A stretch of 64,000 bases of DNA from VRUE01 sp963805475 (GTDB lineage: Bacteria; Actinomycetota; Thermoleophilia; Solirubrobacterales; 70-9). Shown one piece after another: positions 43,071 through 52,735 of this stretch. The stretch's first letter is position 1. Every line of letters starts with the position of its first letter. The notes beneath the pieces are model-generated. The model worked only from the letters and a program-made list of their open reading frames with translations, was not told the origin of the DNA and did not search any database. A program made the position numbers and the translations under genes. The DNA is taken from positions 1 to 64,000 of the forward strand of contig CAWDUO010000007.1 in assembly GCA_963805475.1 (NCBI GenBank), written 5' to 3'.

Positions 43071-43832
43071 TTATTTATTGCGGGCATGGATGAGACGCAG
43101 GCCCTTCAGGGTAAGCATCTCGTCCACCTCGTCGATCGTCTCCGCGAAGGGGACGACGACGCCGGCGAGGCCGCCGGTGGCGAGCACGTCGGCCTCGCCG
43201 AGCTCCTCTTCGATCCGCCCGACGACGCCGTCGATCATGCCGGCGAAGCCGAAGACGAAGCCCGACTGGATCGCGGCGCGGCTGGAGCGGCCGATCGCGG
43301 TCTCCGGGGCTTCGAGGTCGATGCGGCCGATGCGGGCGGCGCGGTCGATCAGCGCGGTGAGCGAGATCTCCAGGCCCGGCCCGATCGCGCCGCCGAGGTA
43401 TTCGCCCTCGGCGGAGACGGCGTCGATGTTGATCCCGGTGCCGAAGTCGACGACGACGCAGGCGCCGGCGAAGCGCTCGTAGGCGGCGATCGCGTTGACC
43501 AGGCGGTCGGCGCCGACCTCGAGCGGGTTGTCGATGCGGATCGGCATCCCCGTCTTCACCCCCGGCCCGATCGTCAGGCACTCGGCGTCGAGGTAGCGCG
43601 CGGTCATCCGCTCGTACTGGACGCCGAGCGGCGGCACGACCGAGGAGACGCAGACCGCGTCGAGGTCGGCGAGGCCCATCTCGCAGAGCCCGAGCAGGGC
43701 GGCGATCTTCTCCGCCAGCTCGTCGCCGGTCGCGCCGGAGCGCGTCTGGAAGCGCCAGTGCTGCGCGAGGCGCTCGCCGTCGAAGGCGCCGAGGTGCGTC
43801 TGGGTGTTGCCGACGTCGACCGCGAGGAGCAT
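43071..43832 (-). CDS. coaX: Type III pantothenate kinase
   Basis: 253 aa. ASKHA-fold motifs: MLLAVDVGNTQTHLGAFDGE (phosphate 1), VVVDFGTGINIDAVSAEGEY (phosphate 2), GGAIGPGLEISLTALIDRAA and ATGGLAGVVVPFAE (adenosine region), plus NPLEVGADRLVNAIAAYERF. It catalyses the first step of CoA synthesis and, unlike type I, is not feedback-inhibited by CoA. Divergent from the GST gene. The frame is intact, although the neighbours dusB and GST carry indels. Confidence 0.94.
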   Translation of the reverse strand: MLLAVDVGNTQTHLGAFDGERLAQHWRFQTRSGATGDELAEKIAALLGLCEMGLADLDAVCVSSVVPPLGVQYERMTARYLDAECLTIGPGVKTGMPIRIDNPLEVGADRLVNAIAAYERFAGACVVVDFGTGINIDAVSAEGEYLGGAIGPGLEISLTALIDRAARIGRIDLEAPETAIGRSSRAAIQSGFVFGFAGMIDGVVGRIEEELGEADVLATGGLAGVVVPFAETIDEVDEMLTLKGLRLIHARNK

Positions 43833-43906
43833 GTCGGCTGCGATTATCGCCGGATCGGCCTGGCCGGGCAGCCAGGCGGGGGCGTTTGCGCATAGGATCG
43901 GCCGCC

Positions 43907-44666
43907 ATGCAAGCGCGCCTCTTCGTCCTGCCGGCCTCCCACCCGGCCTTCACGGCGCGGCTGATGCTCGAGCACAAGGGCATCGAGTACAAGCGCACCG
44001 ACCTGATGCCGGTGATCTCCAGGCTCGTCCTGCGCGCCGCTCGGCTTCCCCGGCGTCACCGTGCCGGCGCTGAAGATCGACGGGCGCAAGGTCCAGGGCT
44101 CGACGGAGATCTCCCGCGAGCTCGACCTGCTGGTTCCCGAGCCGCCGCTCTTTCCCGCCGACCCGGAGAAGCGCGCCGCGGTCGAGGAGGCCGAGCGCTG
44201 GGGCAACGACGTGCTCCAGCCGCCGCTGCGGCAGCTCCTCTGGTGGACGTTCAAGCGCGACCGCGGCGGGATGGAGAGCTACGCGGCGGGGGCGAACCTC
44301 GGTATCCCCGTTTCCGTGGCGATGAAGACGGCGACGCCGGTGATCGCGCTCTCGGCCCGCTTCAACGAGGCCGACGACGCGCACGTGCGCCGCAGCCTCG
44401 CCGAGCTGCCGGCGATGCTCCGGAAGGTCGACGAGCTGATCGAGGCCGGCACGCTGGGCGGCGAGCAGCTGAACGCCGCCGATTTCCAGATCGCCCCCAC
44501 GCTGCGCCTGGCGATGACGCTCGACGACCTGCGCCCGGCGATCGAGGGCCGGCCGGCCGGCGAGCTGGCGATGCGCGTCGCGCCCGACTACCCCGGCCAC
44601 ACCCCGCCGATCCTGCCTCCCGCCTGGCTTCAACCGTTGCGCAGCGAGACTCCAGCGGCCTCCTGA
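43907..44666 (+). CDS. Glutathione S-transferase family protein (one apparent frameshift)
   Basis: About 252 aa when repaired. The N-terminal thioredoxin-fold part reads ARLFVLPASHPAFTARLMLE, HKGIEYKRTDLMPV, then after an extra base near 44038 GFPGVTVPALKIDGRKVQGS with TEISRELD (the SNAIL-like region). The C-terminal helical domain includes ERWGNDVLQPPLRQLLWWTF and LNAADFQIAPTLRLAM. Actinobacteria make mycothiol rather than glutathione, so the true thiol is uncertain. TAGGAT lies 8 nt before the ATG. A family A palindrome follows the stop. Confidence 0.8.
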
Positions 44667-44673
44667 CACCGCT

Positions 44674-44719
44674 CGTTTTCGACTTTTTCCACACTGGGGT
44701 GTGGTCAAAGTCGAGAACG
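44674..44719. repeat. Palindromic repeat family A, copy 4, between GST and folK
   Basis: CGTTTTCGACTTTTTCCACAC and its partner GTGTGGTCAAAGTCGAGAACG around TGGG. It sits between convergent genes and probably terminates both. The last codons and the TGA stop of folK (RSRL then stop) lie inside the left-hand arm as read on the minus strand. Confidence 0.8.
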
Positions 44720-45214
44720 ACGATCGACGCGTTCGCCCGGGGGGAGCGCGGCGAGGGCATCGGCAAGGCGGGCGCCGTTGGGGAGGGATAGGTCAGGGTC
44801 GAGCTCGAGCAGGGGGACGAGGACGAAGCGGCGGCTGATCACCTCGGGGTGCGGCAGGGTGAGGCGGTCTGTGCTCAGCTCGAGGTCGCCGAGCAGCAGC
44901 AGGTCGACGTCGAGCGGGCGCGGGCTGTGGCGGGGGGCGTCGAGCTGGCGGCCTCGCTCCACCTCGATCGCCTTGCAGAGGTCGAGCAGCTCTTCGGGAT
45001 CGAGCCCGGTGCGGACGCGGATCGCGGCGTTGAGGAAGTCGGGCTGGTCGAGCAGCTCGCCGACCGGCTCGGTCTCATAGGCCGAGGAGACCGCCTCGAC
45101 CTCGACCCCGCGCTCCGCCAGCGACTCGATCGCCGCCCGCAGGTGGCCCGCCCGGTCACCGACGTTCGAGCCCAGCCCCAGATACCCCGTCCGCGTTCGC
45201 TGTTTGTCAGGCAT
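44705..45214 (-). CDS. folK: 2-amino-4-hydroxy-6-hydroxymethyldihydropteridine diphosphokinase
   Basis: 169 aa. HPPK landmarks: YLGLGSNVGDRAGHLRAAIE, SSAYETEPVGELLDQPDFLN, IEVERGRQLDAPRHSPRPLD with VDLLLLGD, and LPHPEVISRRFVLVPLLELD. It transfers diphosphate to the pterin in folate synthesis, using the product of FolB. The last six codons and the stop lie in a family A palindrome, so the native tail has been replaced by repeat sequence. Last gene of the tilS-hpt-ftsH-folP-folB-folK group. Confidence 0.94.
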   Translation of the reverse strand: MPDKQRTRTGYLGLGSNVGDRAGHLRAAIESLAERGVEVEAVSSAYETEPVGELLDQPDFLNAAIRVRTGLDPEELLDLCKAIEVERGRQLDAPRHSPRPLDVDLLLLGDLELSTDRLTLPHPEVISRRFVLVPLLELDPDLSLPNGARLADALAALPPGERVDRRSRL

Positions 45215-45245
45215 AGCGGGACAAAAGGCGAACGCCCGATGGGCC

Positions 45246-45677
45246 TCAGGACTCCTCGCCGTTCTCCTCGTCCTCGTCGGCGGCGCGCTCCTGTGTGACC
45301 TCGACGCCGACCTCCTGGATCGAGAGCGGCAGCGGCGGCTCGGGCTTGGAGGCGCGGACGCGTACCGACTCGCAGCCGTAGCGCTCGACCAGGCGCTCGC
45401 CGACGACCTGGGCGAGCCGCTCGAGCGTGCGGTAGCTGCGCTCGGTGGCGGCGAGGGCGACGATGTCGCAGACCTCGCTGTAGTCGACGGTGTCCTCGAT
45501 CCGGTCGGTGAGCACGGCGTCGCAGTCGGGGACGTCGAAGGAGAGGTCGAACTCGAGCCGCTGGCCGACCTCCTGCTCGGCGTCGCTGACGCCGTGGTGG
45601 GTGTAGATCGAGATCCCGCGCAGGTCGACCTCGACCCGCGACTCGATCCCGTTGTCCTTCGGTTCCTCCATCGACAT
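45246..45677 (-). CDS. folB: Dihydroneopterin aldolase
   Basis: 143 aa. IESRVEVDLRGISIYTHHGV with SDAEQEVGQRLEFDLSFDV, then DRIEDTVDYSEVCDIVALAA and the C-terminal VRVRASKPEPPLPLSIQEVG hold the tunnelling-fold active site (Glu, Tyr and Lys). It splits dihydroneopterin to the pterin used by FolK. The C-terminal acidic tail (DEDEENGEES) is an extra. A family B palindrome fills the 65-nt gap between folB and folP. Confidence 0.94.
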   Translation of the reverse strand: MSMEEPKDNGIESRVEVDLRGISIYTHHGVSDAEQEVGQRLEFDLSFDVPDCDAVLTDRIEDTVDYSEVCDIVALAATERSYRTLERLAQVVGERLVERYGCESVRVRASKPEPPLPLSIQEVGVEVTQERAADEDEENGEES

Positions 45678-45691
45678 ACGTAAGTCTCTCT

Positions 45692-45741
45692 GTTCCGCTG
45701 TTCCTTTGCCGCGTTATATAGGGCAAAAGGAACAGTGGAAC
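45692..45741. repeat. Palindromic repeat family B, copy 5, between folP and folB
   Basis: GTTCCGCTGTTCCTTTGCC and GGCAAAAGGAACAGTGGAAC around GCGTTATATAG. The palindrome starts 1 nt from the folP stop. It could end or attenuate transcription inside the folate cluster. Confidence 0.8.
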
Positions 45742-45742
45742 G

Positions 45743-46525
45743 TCAGGAGGGGGTGAGAATGGCCTCGGCGACCCTGGTTGCCTGGGCGGCCTCGGCGACG
45801 TCGTGGACGCGGAGCACGTCGGCGCCCGCGGCGGCGGCGAGCACCGACGACGCCAGCGTCCCCCCGATCCGATCGTCGACCGCCGAGCCATCGATCTTGC
45901 CGATGAAGCTCTTGCGCGACGTTCCGACGACCAGCGGCCGCCCCAGCGAGCGCAGCTCGCCGAGCCGGCGCAGCAGCTCGAGGTTGTGCTCCAGCGTCTT
46001 GCCGAACCCGATCCCGGGATCGAGCCAGACCTTCTCCTCGTCGACCCCGGCGTCGATCGCCACCTGCATCCGCTCGGCGAGAAACGCCTTCACGTCCTCG
46101 ACCACGTCGTCGTAGCGCGGGTCCTCCTGCATCGTCCGCGGGTCACCCAGCATGTGCATCAGCACCAGCGTCGCCCCCCGCTCGGCGCACAACCCCCCGA
46201 TCTCCGGATCGCGCCGCAGGGCCGTAACGTCGTTGACGATCGACGCCCCGGCATCGAGCGCCGCCCTCGCCACGGCCAGCTTCGACGTATCGATCGAAAC
46301 AGTCGCCGCCCCGGCAAGTCCCGCCACCACCGGCTCAACCCGCACCAGCTCCTCCTCCGCCCCAACCTCCTCAGCCCCAGGCCGAGTCGATTCCCCCCCC
46401 ACATCCAAAATCCCCGCCCCGTCCCCCACAAGCTCAAGCCCATGCCCGATAGCGGCGGCGGCATCCAGATAAAGCCCCCCGTCCGAGAACGAGTCGGGGG
46501 TGACATTGACAACGCCCATCAACAT
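45743..46525 (-). CDS. folP: Dihydropteroate synthase
   Basis: 260 aa. DHPS motifs: MGVVNVTPDSFSDGGLYLDA, DVGGESTRPGAEEVGAEEEL, ATVSIDTSKLAVARAALDAG, IVNDVTALRRDPE, VWLDPGIGFGKTLEHNLELL, GTSRKSFIG and RVHDVAEAAQATRVAEAIL. It joins pterin diphosphate and p-aminobenzoate; this is the sulfonamide target. ATG at 46525 follows GGAGGAGGTG by 8 nt, one of the best ribosome-binding sites in the window, so upstream in-frame codons are not used. The nested palindrome at 46665 separates it from ftsH. Confidence 0.95.
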   Translation of the reverse strand: MLMGVVNVTPDSFSDGGLYLDAAAAIGHGLELVGDGAGILDVGGESTRPGAEEVGAEEELVRVEPVVAGLAGAATVSIDTSKLAVARAALDAGASIVNDVTALRRDPEIGGLCAERGATLVLMHMLGDPRTMQEDPRYDDVVEDVKAFLAERMQVAIDAGVDEEKVWLDPGIGFGKTLEHNLELLRRLGELRSLGRPLVVGTSRKSFIGKIDGSAVDDRIGGTLASSVLAAAAGADVLRVHDVAEAAQATRVAEAILTPS

Positions 46526-46664
46526 AAAAACGCCACCTCCTCCGCTTCGCGTCCGGGGGTGGCGTCTACGCGCCATATCGGCGCCGCGCGCAGAGAATCA
46601 GATCGTGATGCGCGCTGATTTGGTTGCACAAACGAAGTATGGCGGGTGATCGAAAGGGCGGACG

Positions 46665-46743
46665 CGGGGCATCCCCCGGACTGGCGGATACTCAAAATGC
46701 CGGTCTAATTAGACCGGCATTTGTCAGGCCGGGGGATGCCCCG
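46665..46743. terminator. Nested palindromes between ftsH and folP
   Basis: Inner: a perfect 28-bp palindrome at 46695-46722, arms AAATGCCGGTCTAA and TTAGACCGGCATTT. Outer: perfect 15-bp arms CGGGGCATCCCCCGG (46665-46679) and CCGGGGGATGCCCCG (46729-46743). The inner stem followed by TTTT on the minus strand fits an intrinsic terminator after ftsH, whose stop is 14 nt away. Confidence 0.7.
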
Positions 46744-46756
46744 TGGCCGCTCCCGC

Positions 46757-48703
<1,947 letters not shown>

Positions 48704-48763
48704 AGGGAAAATTCAGCGTACCAGGGCGGTTTCAGCCGCCCCGGGGGATTTGCCGGCCGGCCA

Positions 48764-49291
48764 TCACTCGTTCAACGCGGCGACGTGGTCGAGGTTGCGG
48801 TGGCGCTGCGCGTGGTCGAGGCCGTAGCCGATCGCGAAGCGGTCGGGGATGCGGAAGCCGACGTAGCGCGGCTCGAGGTCGACGCGCAGGCGGTCGGGCT
48901 TGGTCAGCAGCGCGCAGGCCTCCAGCGAGGCGGGCGAGCGGGCCCTGAGGTTGCGCATCAGGTAGTGGAGGGTGAGGCCGGAGTCGATGATGTCCTCGAC
49001 GATCAGCACGTGGCGGCCCTCGATCGGCGCGTCGAGGTCCTTGAGGATGCGGACGACGCCGGAGGAGTCGGTCTGCGAGCCGTAGCTGGAGACCGCCATG
49101 AAGTCGATCTCGCAGGCGACGTCGAGGTGGCGCATCAGGTCGGCGAGGAAGATCACCGCGCCCTTGAGCACGCCGACCATGAACAGGTCGCGGCCGGCGT
49201 AGTCCTCGCTGATCTGGCGGCCCAGCTCGGCGACCCGCCGCTGAAGATCCTCGCCGGAGACGAGCGTCTCCCCGATCGCGTCCGCGCTCAT
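48764..49291 (-). CDS. hpt: Hypoxanthine phosphoribosyltransferase
   Basis: 175 aa. PRPP motif VLIVEDIIDSGLTLHYLMRN; purine-binding LTKPDRLRVDLEPRYVGFRI with PDRFAIGYGLDHAQRHRNLD; an N-terminal loop DLFMVGVLKGAVIFLADLMR. It salvages hypoxanthine and guanine. TAGGTT lies 7 nt before the ATG, so a promoter may sit in the 15 nt between tilS and hpt in addition to operon transcription. The tilS-hpt-ftsH order is conserved in many bacteria. Confidence 0.95.
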   Translation of the reverse strand: MSADAIGETLVSGEDLQRRVAELGRQISEDYAGRDLFMVGVLKGAVIFLADLMRHLDVACEIDFMAVSSYGSQTDSSGVVRILKDLDAPIEGRHVLIVEDIIDSGLTLHYLMRNLRARSPASLEACALLTKPDRLRVDLEPRYVGFRIPDRFAIGYGLDHAQRHRNLDHVAALNE

Positions 49292-49305
49292 GGTGGGGAA
49301 CCTAC

Positions 49306-50229
49306 CTACCGCTCGGCGCGCAGGACGCCCCGCTCGGCGACCGCGCGGACGCCGCCTCCGAGGTCGAGCATCGCGACGCCGGTGCGGCGCAGGGCGGCGA
49401 CCTGCTCGGCGCGGTTGGCGGCGCCGGCGACCGGGCGGCCGGCGGCGCGGTCGGCGAGCCGCTGGACGACGAGGCGGCGCAGGGCGGGCGGCAGCTCGGC
49501 GAGGCGCTCGAGGGCGATCGCGCCGCCATCCTCGAGCTCGGCGGCGACGAGCGCATCGAGCACCTCGGCCTCGTCGCGCAGCAGCTCGGCGGTGCGCAGC
49601 ACGTTGCGGGCGGCGGCGGGATGGACCTCGGCGAGCGCCGCGGCGAGGCCGTGGCGGACGCGGTTGCGGGCGTAGGCGGTCGCGTCGTTGGAGGGGTCGT
49701 CGCGCCAGGCCAGGCCGCGCTGCTCGCAGTAGGCGGTGGTCTGCGCCCGGGTGAAGCCGAGCAGCGGCCGCGCCAGCCTGCCGTCGCGCGGCTTCATCCC
49801 CAGCAGCGCCCGCCGGCTGGGCGAGGAGGCGAGCCGGTAGAGGATCGTCTCGACCTGGTCGTCGGCGGTGTGGCCGGTGACGATCAGCGCGTCGCCCCGC
49901 TCGGCCAGCCGCGCCGCGGCCGCGTAGCGCGCCTCGCGCGCCCAGGCCTGGAGGTTGCCGGGTCCCTCCGGGCGCCGCGGCCGCTCGACCTCGAGCCGCA
50001 CGCCGAGCCGCGCGCAGAGCGCCGCGCAGTGCTCCTCGTCGGGGCCGGAGCCCTCGCGCAGGCCGTAGTTGACGTGCAGGGCCGTGACCGGCTCGGCGCC
50101 GAGCAGCCGCGCCGCGAGGTCGAGCAGGCAGACCGAGTCCCGCCCGCCGGAGAGCATCGCGACCACGGGCGTCCCCGGCGCCAGCATGCCGCCCTCGCGC
50201 ACCGCCTCGAGCATCGCCTCGCTCTCCAT
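49306..50229 (-). CDS. tilS: tRNA(Ile)-lysidine synthase
   Basis: 307 aa. PP-loop motif VVAMLSGGRDSVCLLDLAAR, then NYGLREGSGPDEEHCAALCA, IVTGHTADDQVETILYRLAS and WRDDPSNDATAYARNRVRHG. It modifies the wobble C of tRNA-Ile(CAU) so that it reads AUA. It is short at the C-terminus compared with E. coli, as in other actinobacteria. TAACACT lies just before the ATATATG start. First gene of the folate/ftsH group. Confidence 0.94.
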   Translation of the reverse strand: MESEAMLEAVREGGMLAPGTPVVAMLSGGRDSVCLLDLAARLLGAEPVTALHVNYGLREGSGPDEEHCAALCARLGVRLEVERPRRPEGPGNLQAWAREARYAAAARLAERGDALIVTGHTADDQVETILYRLASSPSRRALLGMKPRDGRLARPLLGFTRAQTTAYCEQRGLAWRDDPSNDATAYARNRVRHGLAAALAEVHPAAARNVLRTAELLRDEAEVLDALVAAELEDGGAIALERLAELPPALRRLVVQRLADRAAGRPVAGAANRAEQVAALRRTGVAMLDLGGGVRAVAERGVLRAER

Positions 50230-50241
50230 ATATGGACAGTG

Positions 50242-51423
50242 TTACGCGCGGTGGACGAGGTAGAGCGGGGTCGCCACCGGGAAGCCCTTGAGGTGGACCT
50301 CGCCGATCGGCTCGCAGGCGAGGCCGCGCTCGCCCAGCGAGCCGGTGACGCTGTCGGTGACCAGCACCTCGCCGGCCTGGGCGCGGCCGACGACGCGGTG
50401 GGCGAGGTTGACCTGGGTGCCGAAGTAGTCGCCGTCGCGGTAGACGGCGTCGCCGCGGTGGACGCCGACCCGCGGCCGCGGCCGGTCGGGGAAGCGCTCG
50501 AGCAGGCCGACCGCCCACTCGGTCAGGGCGCTCGGCTCGGGCGAGACGACCATCACCTCGTCGCCGATCGTCTTCACCACGGCGGCCTCCGGCGGCAGCG
50601 TCGCCTCGACCGTCTCGACGAAGTTCTCGATCACGTCGAGCGCCTCGCGCTCGCCCTCCTCCTCGGTGTAGCGGGTGAAGCCGGAGAGGTCGATGAAGCA
50701 GAGCGTGATCGGCACCTGGCCGAGCTCGGAGAGCGGCGCCGCGAGGTCGGTCTCCATGTGGCCGACGACGTCCTGCTCGAGGAAGAAGCGCAGGTAGCGC
50801 CGGTGCAGGTACTCGGTCAGCGGCCCCGAGAGCGGCAGCACGTCGCCGGCCAGCTCGCCCATCTCCTCGGCGATCTCCAGCTCCGGCAGGGCGTCGCGAA
50901 TCATCGGTTCGTGCACGTAGAGGTGGAAGAGGCGGACCTCGGCGTCGGCGATCCGCCGCAGCGACTGCACGTAGACGCGGACCAGCTGGAGCAGGGCGAC
51001 GAGCGGCAGGCCGGCGGCGAGCACGCGGGCGATGTGGCGCAGCGCCGTCAGGTCGTCGCGGGTGAGGTGCCGCTCGCGGCCCAGCGGCGTGCCGAGGATG
51101 ACGAGGACGCGCTCGATCAGCTCCGGCTCCAGCCCGGTCTCGCGCGCCGCGTCCTCGACGCCGATCAGCTCCTCGCGGTCGGGCAGCAGCTCCTCGACGT
51201 AGCCGAAGGCGAGGCGCCCCTCACGGCCGGCCCGCTTCAGCTCGGCGAGCGAGTGGCCGCGTTCGCGCATCCGCGCGACGACGCGCGCCTGCGCCGCGGC
51301 GGCGGCCGTCCAGCGCCCGCGCCGCACCGGCACGACCCCCTCCTCCGCCCAGCGCTTCAGCGTGCTGGCCGGAACGCCGGAGCGGCGGGAGGCTTCGCTC
51401 AGGGAGATTCGCTCGTCGGCCAT
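50242..51423 (-). CDS. MerR-type HTH fused to class III adenylate/guanylate cyclase
   Basis: 393 aa. Residues 5-60 are a MerR-like DNA-binding domain (ISLSEASRRSGVPASTLKRW, VARMRERGHSLAELKRAGRE). Residues 75-215 are a helical region like the adenylate-cyclase regulatory domain (LRHIARVLAAGLPLVALLQL, FHLYVHEPMIRDAL). Residues 230-393 are a class III cyclase domain: LCFIDLSGFTRYTEEEGERE (metal Asp), VVKTIGDEVMVVSPEPSALT (second Asp) and GVHRGDAVYRDGDYFGTQVN with LAHRVVGRAQ (Asn and Arg of the transition state). It should make cAMP or cGMP and may couple this to DNA binding. Divergent from the phosphorylase gene. Confidence 0.88.
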   Translation of the reverse strand: MADERISLSEASRRSGVPASTLKRWAEEGVVPVRRGRWTAAAAAQARVVARMRERGHSLAELKRAGREGRLAFGYVEELLPDREELIGVEDAARETGLEPELIERVLVILGTPLGRERHLTRDDLTALRHIARVLAAGLPLVALLQLVRVYVQSLRRIADAEVRLFHLYVHEPMIRDALPELEIAEEMGELAGDVLPLSGPLTEYLHRRYLRFFLEQDVVGHMETDLAAPLSELGQVPITLCFIDLSGFTRYTEEEGEREALDVIENFVETVEATLPPEAAVVKTIGDEVMVVSPEPSALTEWAVGLLERFPDRPRPRVGVHRGDAVYRDGDYFGTQVNLAHRVVGRAQAGEVLVTDSVTGSLGERGLACEPIGEVHLKGFPVATPLYLVHRA

Positions 51424-51485
51424 CGGGCGCACACATCTTCGCGCTTCTCCTCGAGACCGGCCCGCCGGTGCGAGGATGCGGCGCG

Positions 51486-52160
51486 ATGCCGGCCCGCCTC
51501 AAGCCGACCGCCGCGATCGCGCCCGCCGCGATCCTCGTCGGCGACCCCGGCCGCGCCCTGCTGCTCGCCCAGGAGCTGCTGGAGCAGCCGAAGATGAGCA
51601 ACCACGCGCGCGGCCTCTGGGGCTACGGCGGCCGCACCCCGCAGGGCGAGGAGCTGACGATCCAGGCGACCGGCATGGGCGGGCCGAGCGCCGCGATCGT
51701 GCTGGCCGACCTGGCGGACCTGGGCGTGGAGCGCGTCGTCCGTGTCGGGACATGCGTGGGGGCCGTCGGGCAAGCGACCCTCGGCGAGCTGCTCTTGCCC
51801 GGCAGAGCCATAGCCAGCGAGGGCAGCGCCTCCTCCTTCGGTCTTCAGCCGGGGGAACCGATCGAGCCCGACCCGGAGCTCTCCCGTCGCTTGCGGCGCT
51901 CAGGGGCAAGGGAAGCTCCAGTCGCCAGCCTGGACACGATGCCCATCGGGACCGAGATCCCCGCGGGGATCGTCGCGGCCGACATGCAGACGGTCGCGGT
52001 CCTCGCAGTTGCGCGACGGCTGGAGATCGCGGCAGCCGCCGTTCTCGTCGTCAGCGAGGTCGACGGAGACCAGCTCGACGAGGAGACGCTCGCCGTGGCC
52101 GCGAGGAGAGCCGGCCGCGCCGCGGAGAAGGCTCTATCTAACCCTCGACTTCAGGCTTAG
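51486..52160 (+). CDS. Nucleoside phosphorylase (PNP/UDP family)
   Basis: 224 aa. The phosphorylase fold is visible in AAILVGDPGRALLLAQELLE (phosphate loop), ELTIQATGMGGPSAAIVLAD, LGVERVVRVGTCVGAVGQAT and IVAADMQTVAVLAVARRLEI, where the Met-Gln position corresponds to the usual MEM/MEA ribose-binding site; LVVSEVDGDQLDEE follows. It cleaves a nucleoside with phosphate; purine versus uridine preference is not clear. ATG at 51486. It converges on a small coiled-coil gene with a 23-nt overlap. Confidence 0.85.
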   Translation: MPARLKPTAAIAPAAILVGDPGRALLLAQELLEQPKMSNHARGLWGYGGRTPQGEELTIQATGMGGPSAAIVLADLADLGVERVVRVGTCVGAVGQATLGELLLPGRAIASEGSASSFGLQPGEPIEPDPELSRRLRRSGAREAPVASLDTMPIGTEIPAGIVAADMQTVAVLAVARRLEIAAAAVLVVSEVDGDQLDEETLAVAARRAGRAAEKALSNPRLQA

Positions 52161-52476
52161 ACTGTCGCAGATCGCGGCGCAGGGCGCCGACCTCGCGCAC
52201 GGCTCGGTCGAGCTCGTCCTCGACCTCGTCGAGGCGCTGCGAGAGCGAGCGCAGGCGCCGCTCGAGCCGCTCGACGTCGCCCGCCGAGGGCAGGTTGAGC
52301 GCCGCCATCGCCGCGTGCTGGGCCTCGGCAGCCCGCTCGCGGGCGCCGAAGGCCGCGGCGACGGCGTTCTCCAGCACGTTGCTGTCGAGCAGGGCCTGCG
52401 CCAGCTCGCCGATCGCCTGCTCGCTGCGCGCCCGCAGGCTCTCCTGATCGTCGCCGTAGCCGCTCTCCGAGCTCAC
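52138..52476 (-). CDS. Small coiled-coil protein
   Basis: 112 aa, helical and charged: YGDDQESLRARSEQAIGELA, VLENAVAAAFGARERAAEAQ and DVERLERRLRSLSQRLDEVE with a continuing heptad pattern. It resembles phasin-like or granule-associated coiled-coil proteins in layout, but no motif fixes this. GTG at 52476 is chosen because TAAGGT lies 7 nt before it. Confidence 0.55.
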   Translation of the reverse strand: MSSESGYGDDQESLRARSEQAIGELAQALLDSNVLENAVAAAFGARERAAEAQHAAMAALNLPSAGDVERLERRLRSLSQRLDEVEDELDRAVREVGALRRDLRQSKPEVEG

Positions 52477-52735
52477 CCGCGACACCTTAGAGATCCGGCT
52501 CCGCGGGCGGGCCTCCGCCTTGCGTAACGAGTTCTTCACCGCCGCATCCGAAGCGCCTGAAAAGCTGCTGGGCGACAGGCATGGGACAGTCGTTGATTAA
52601 GGCCATGTTGGGGGGCGGCGCGGCGCATTGCGCGCCCCCGCGCGACTCAGTAGCTTGGACTGGCTTCATGCTCGGGGAGAGGGTGGACACGGGCGGGGAC
52701 TCGCTCGTGCACACGAGGAGCAGAGGCGCCGTCGC
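52477..52735. other. Intergenic region before the wall hydrolase
   Basis: About 260 nt with a GC-rich hairpin near 52612-52643 (GGGGGGCG...CGCGCCCCC). Actinobacterial wall-hydrolase genes often have a c-di-AMP riboswitch here, but I do not see its conserved core, so none is called. Confidence 0.4.

Noticed and set aside
52540..52735. A c-di-AMP (ydaO) riboswitch upstream of the wall hydrolase, attractive because disA is in the window.
   Set aside because: I cannot find the conserved core (GGGGUGAAUC-like element) or the pairing pattern; only a GC-rich hairpin is seen.
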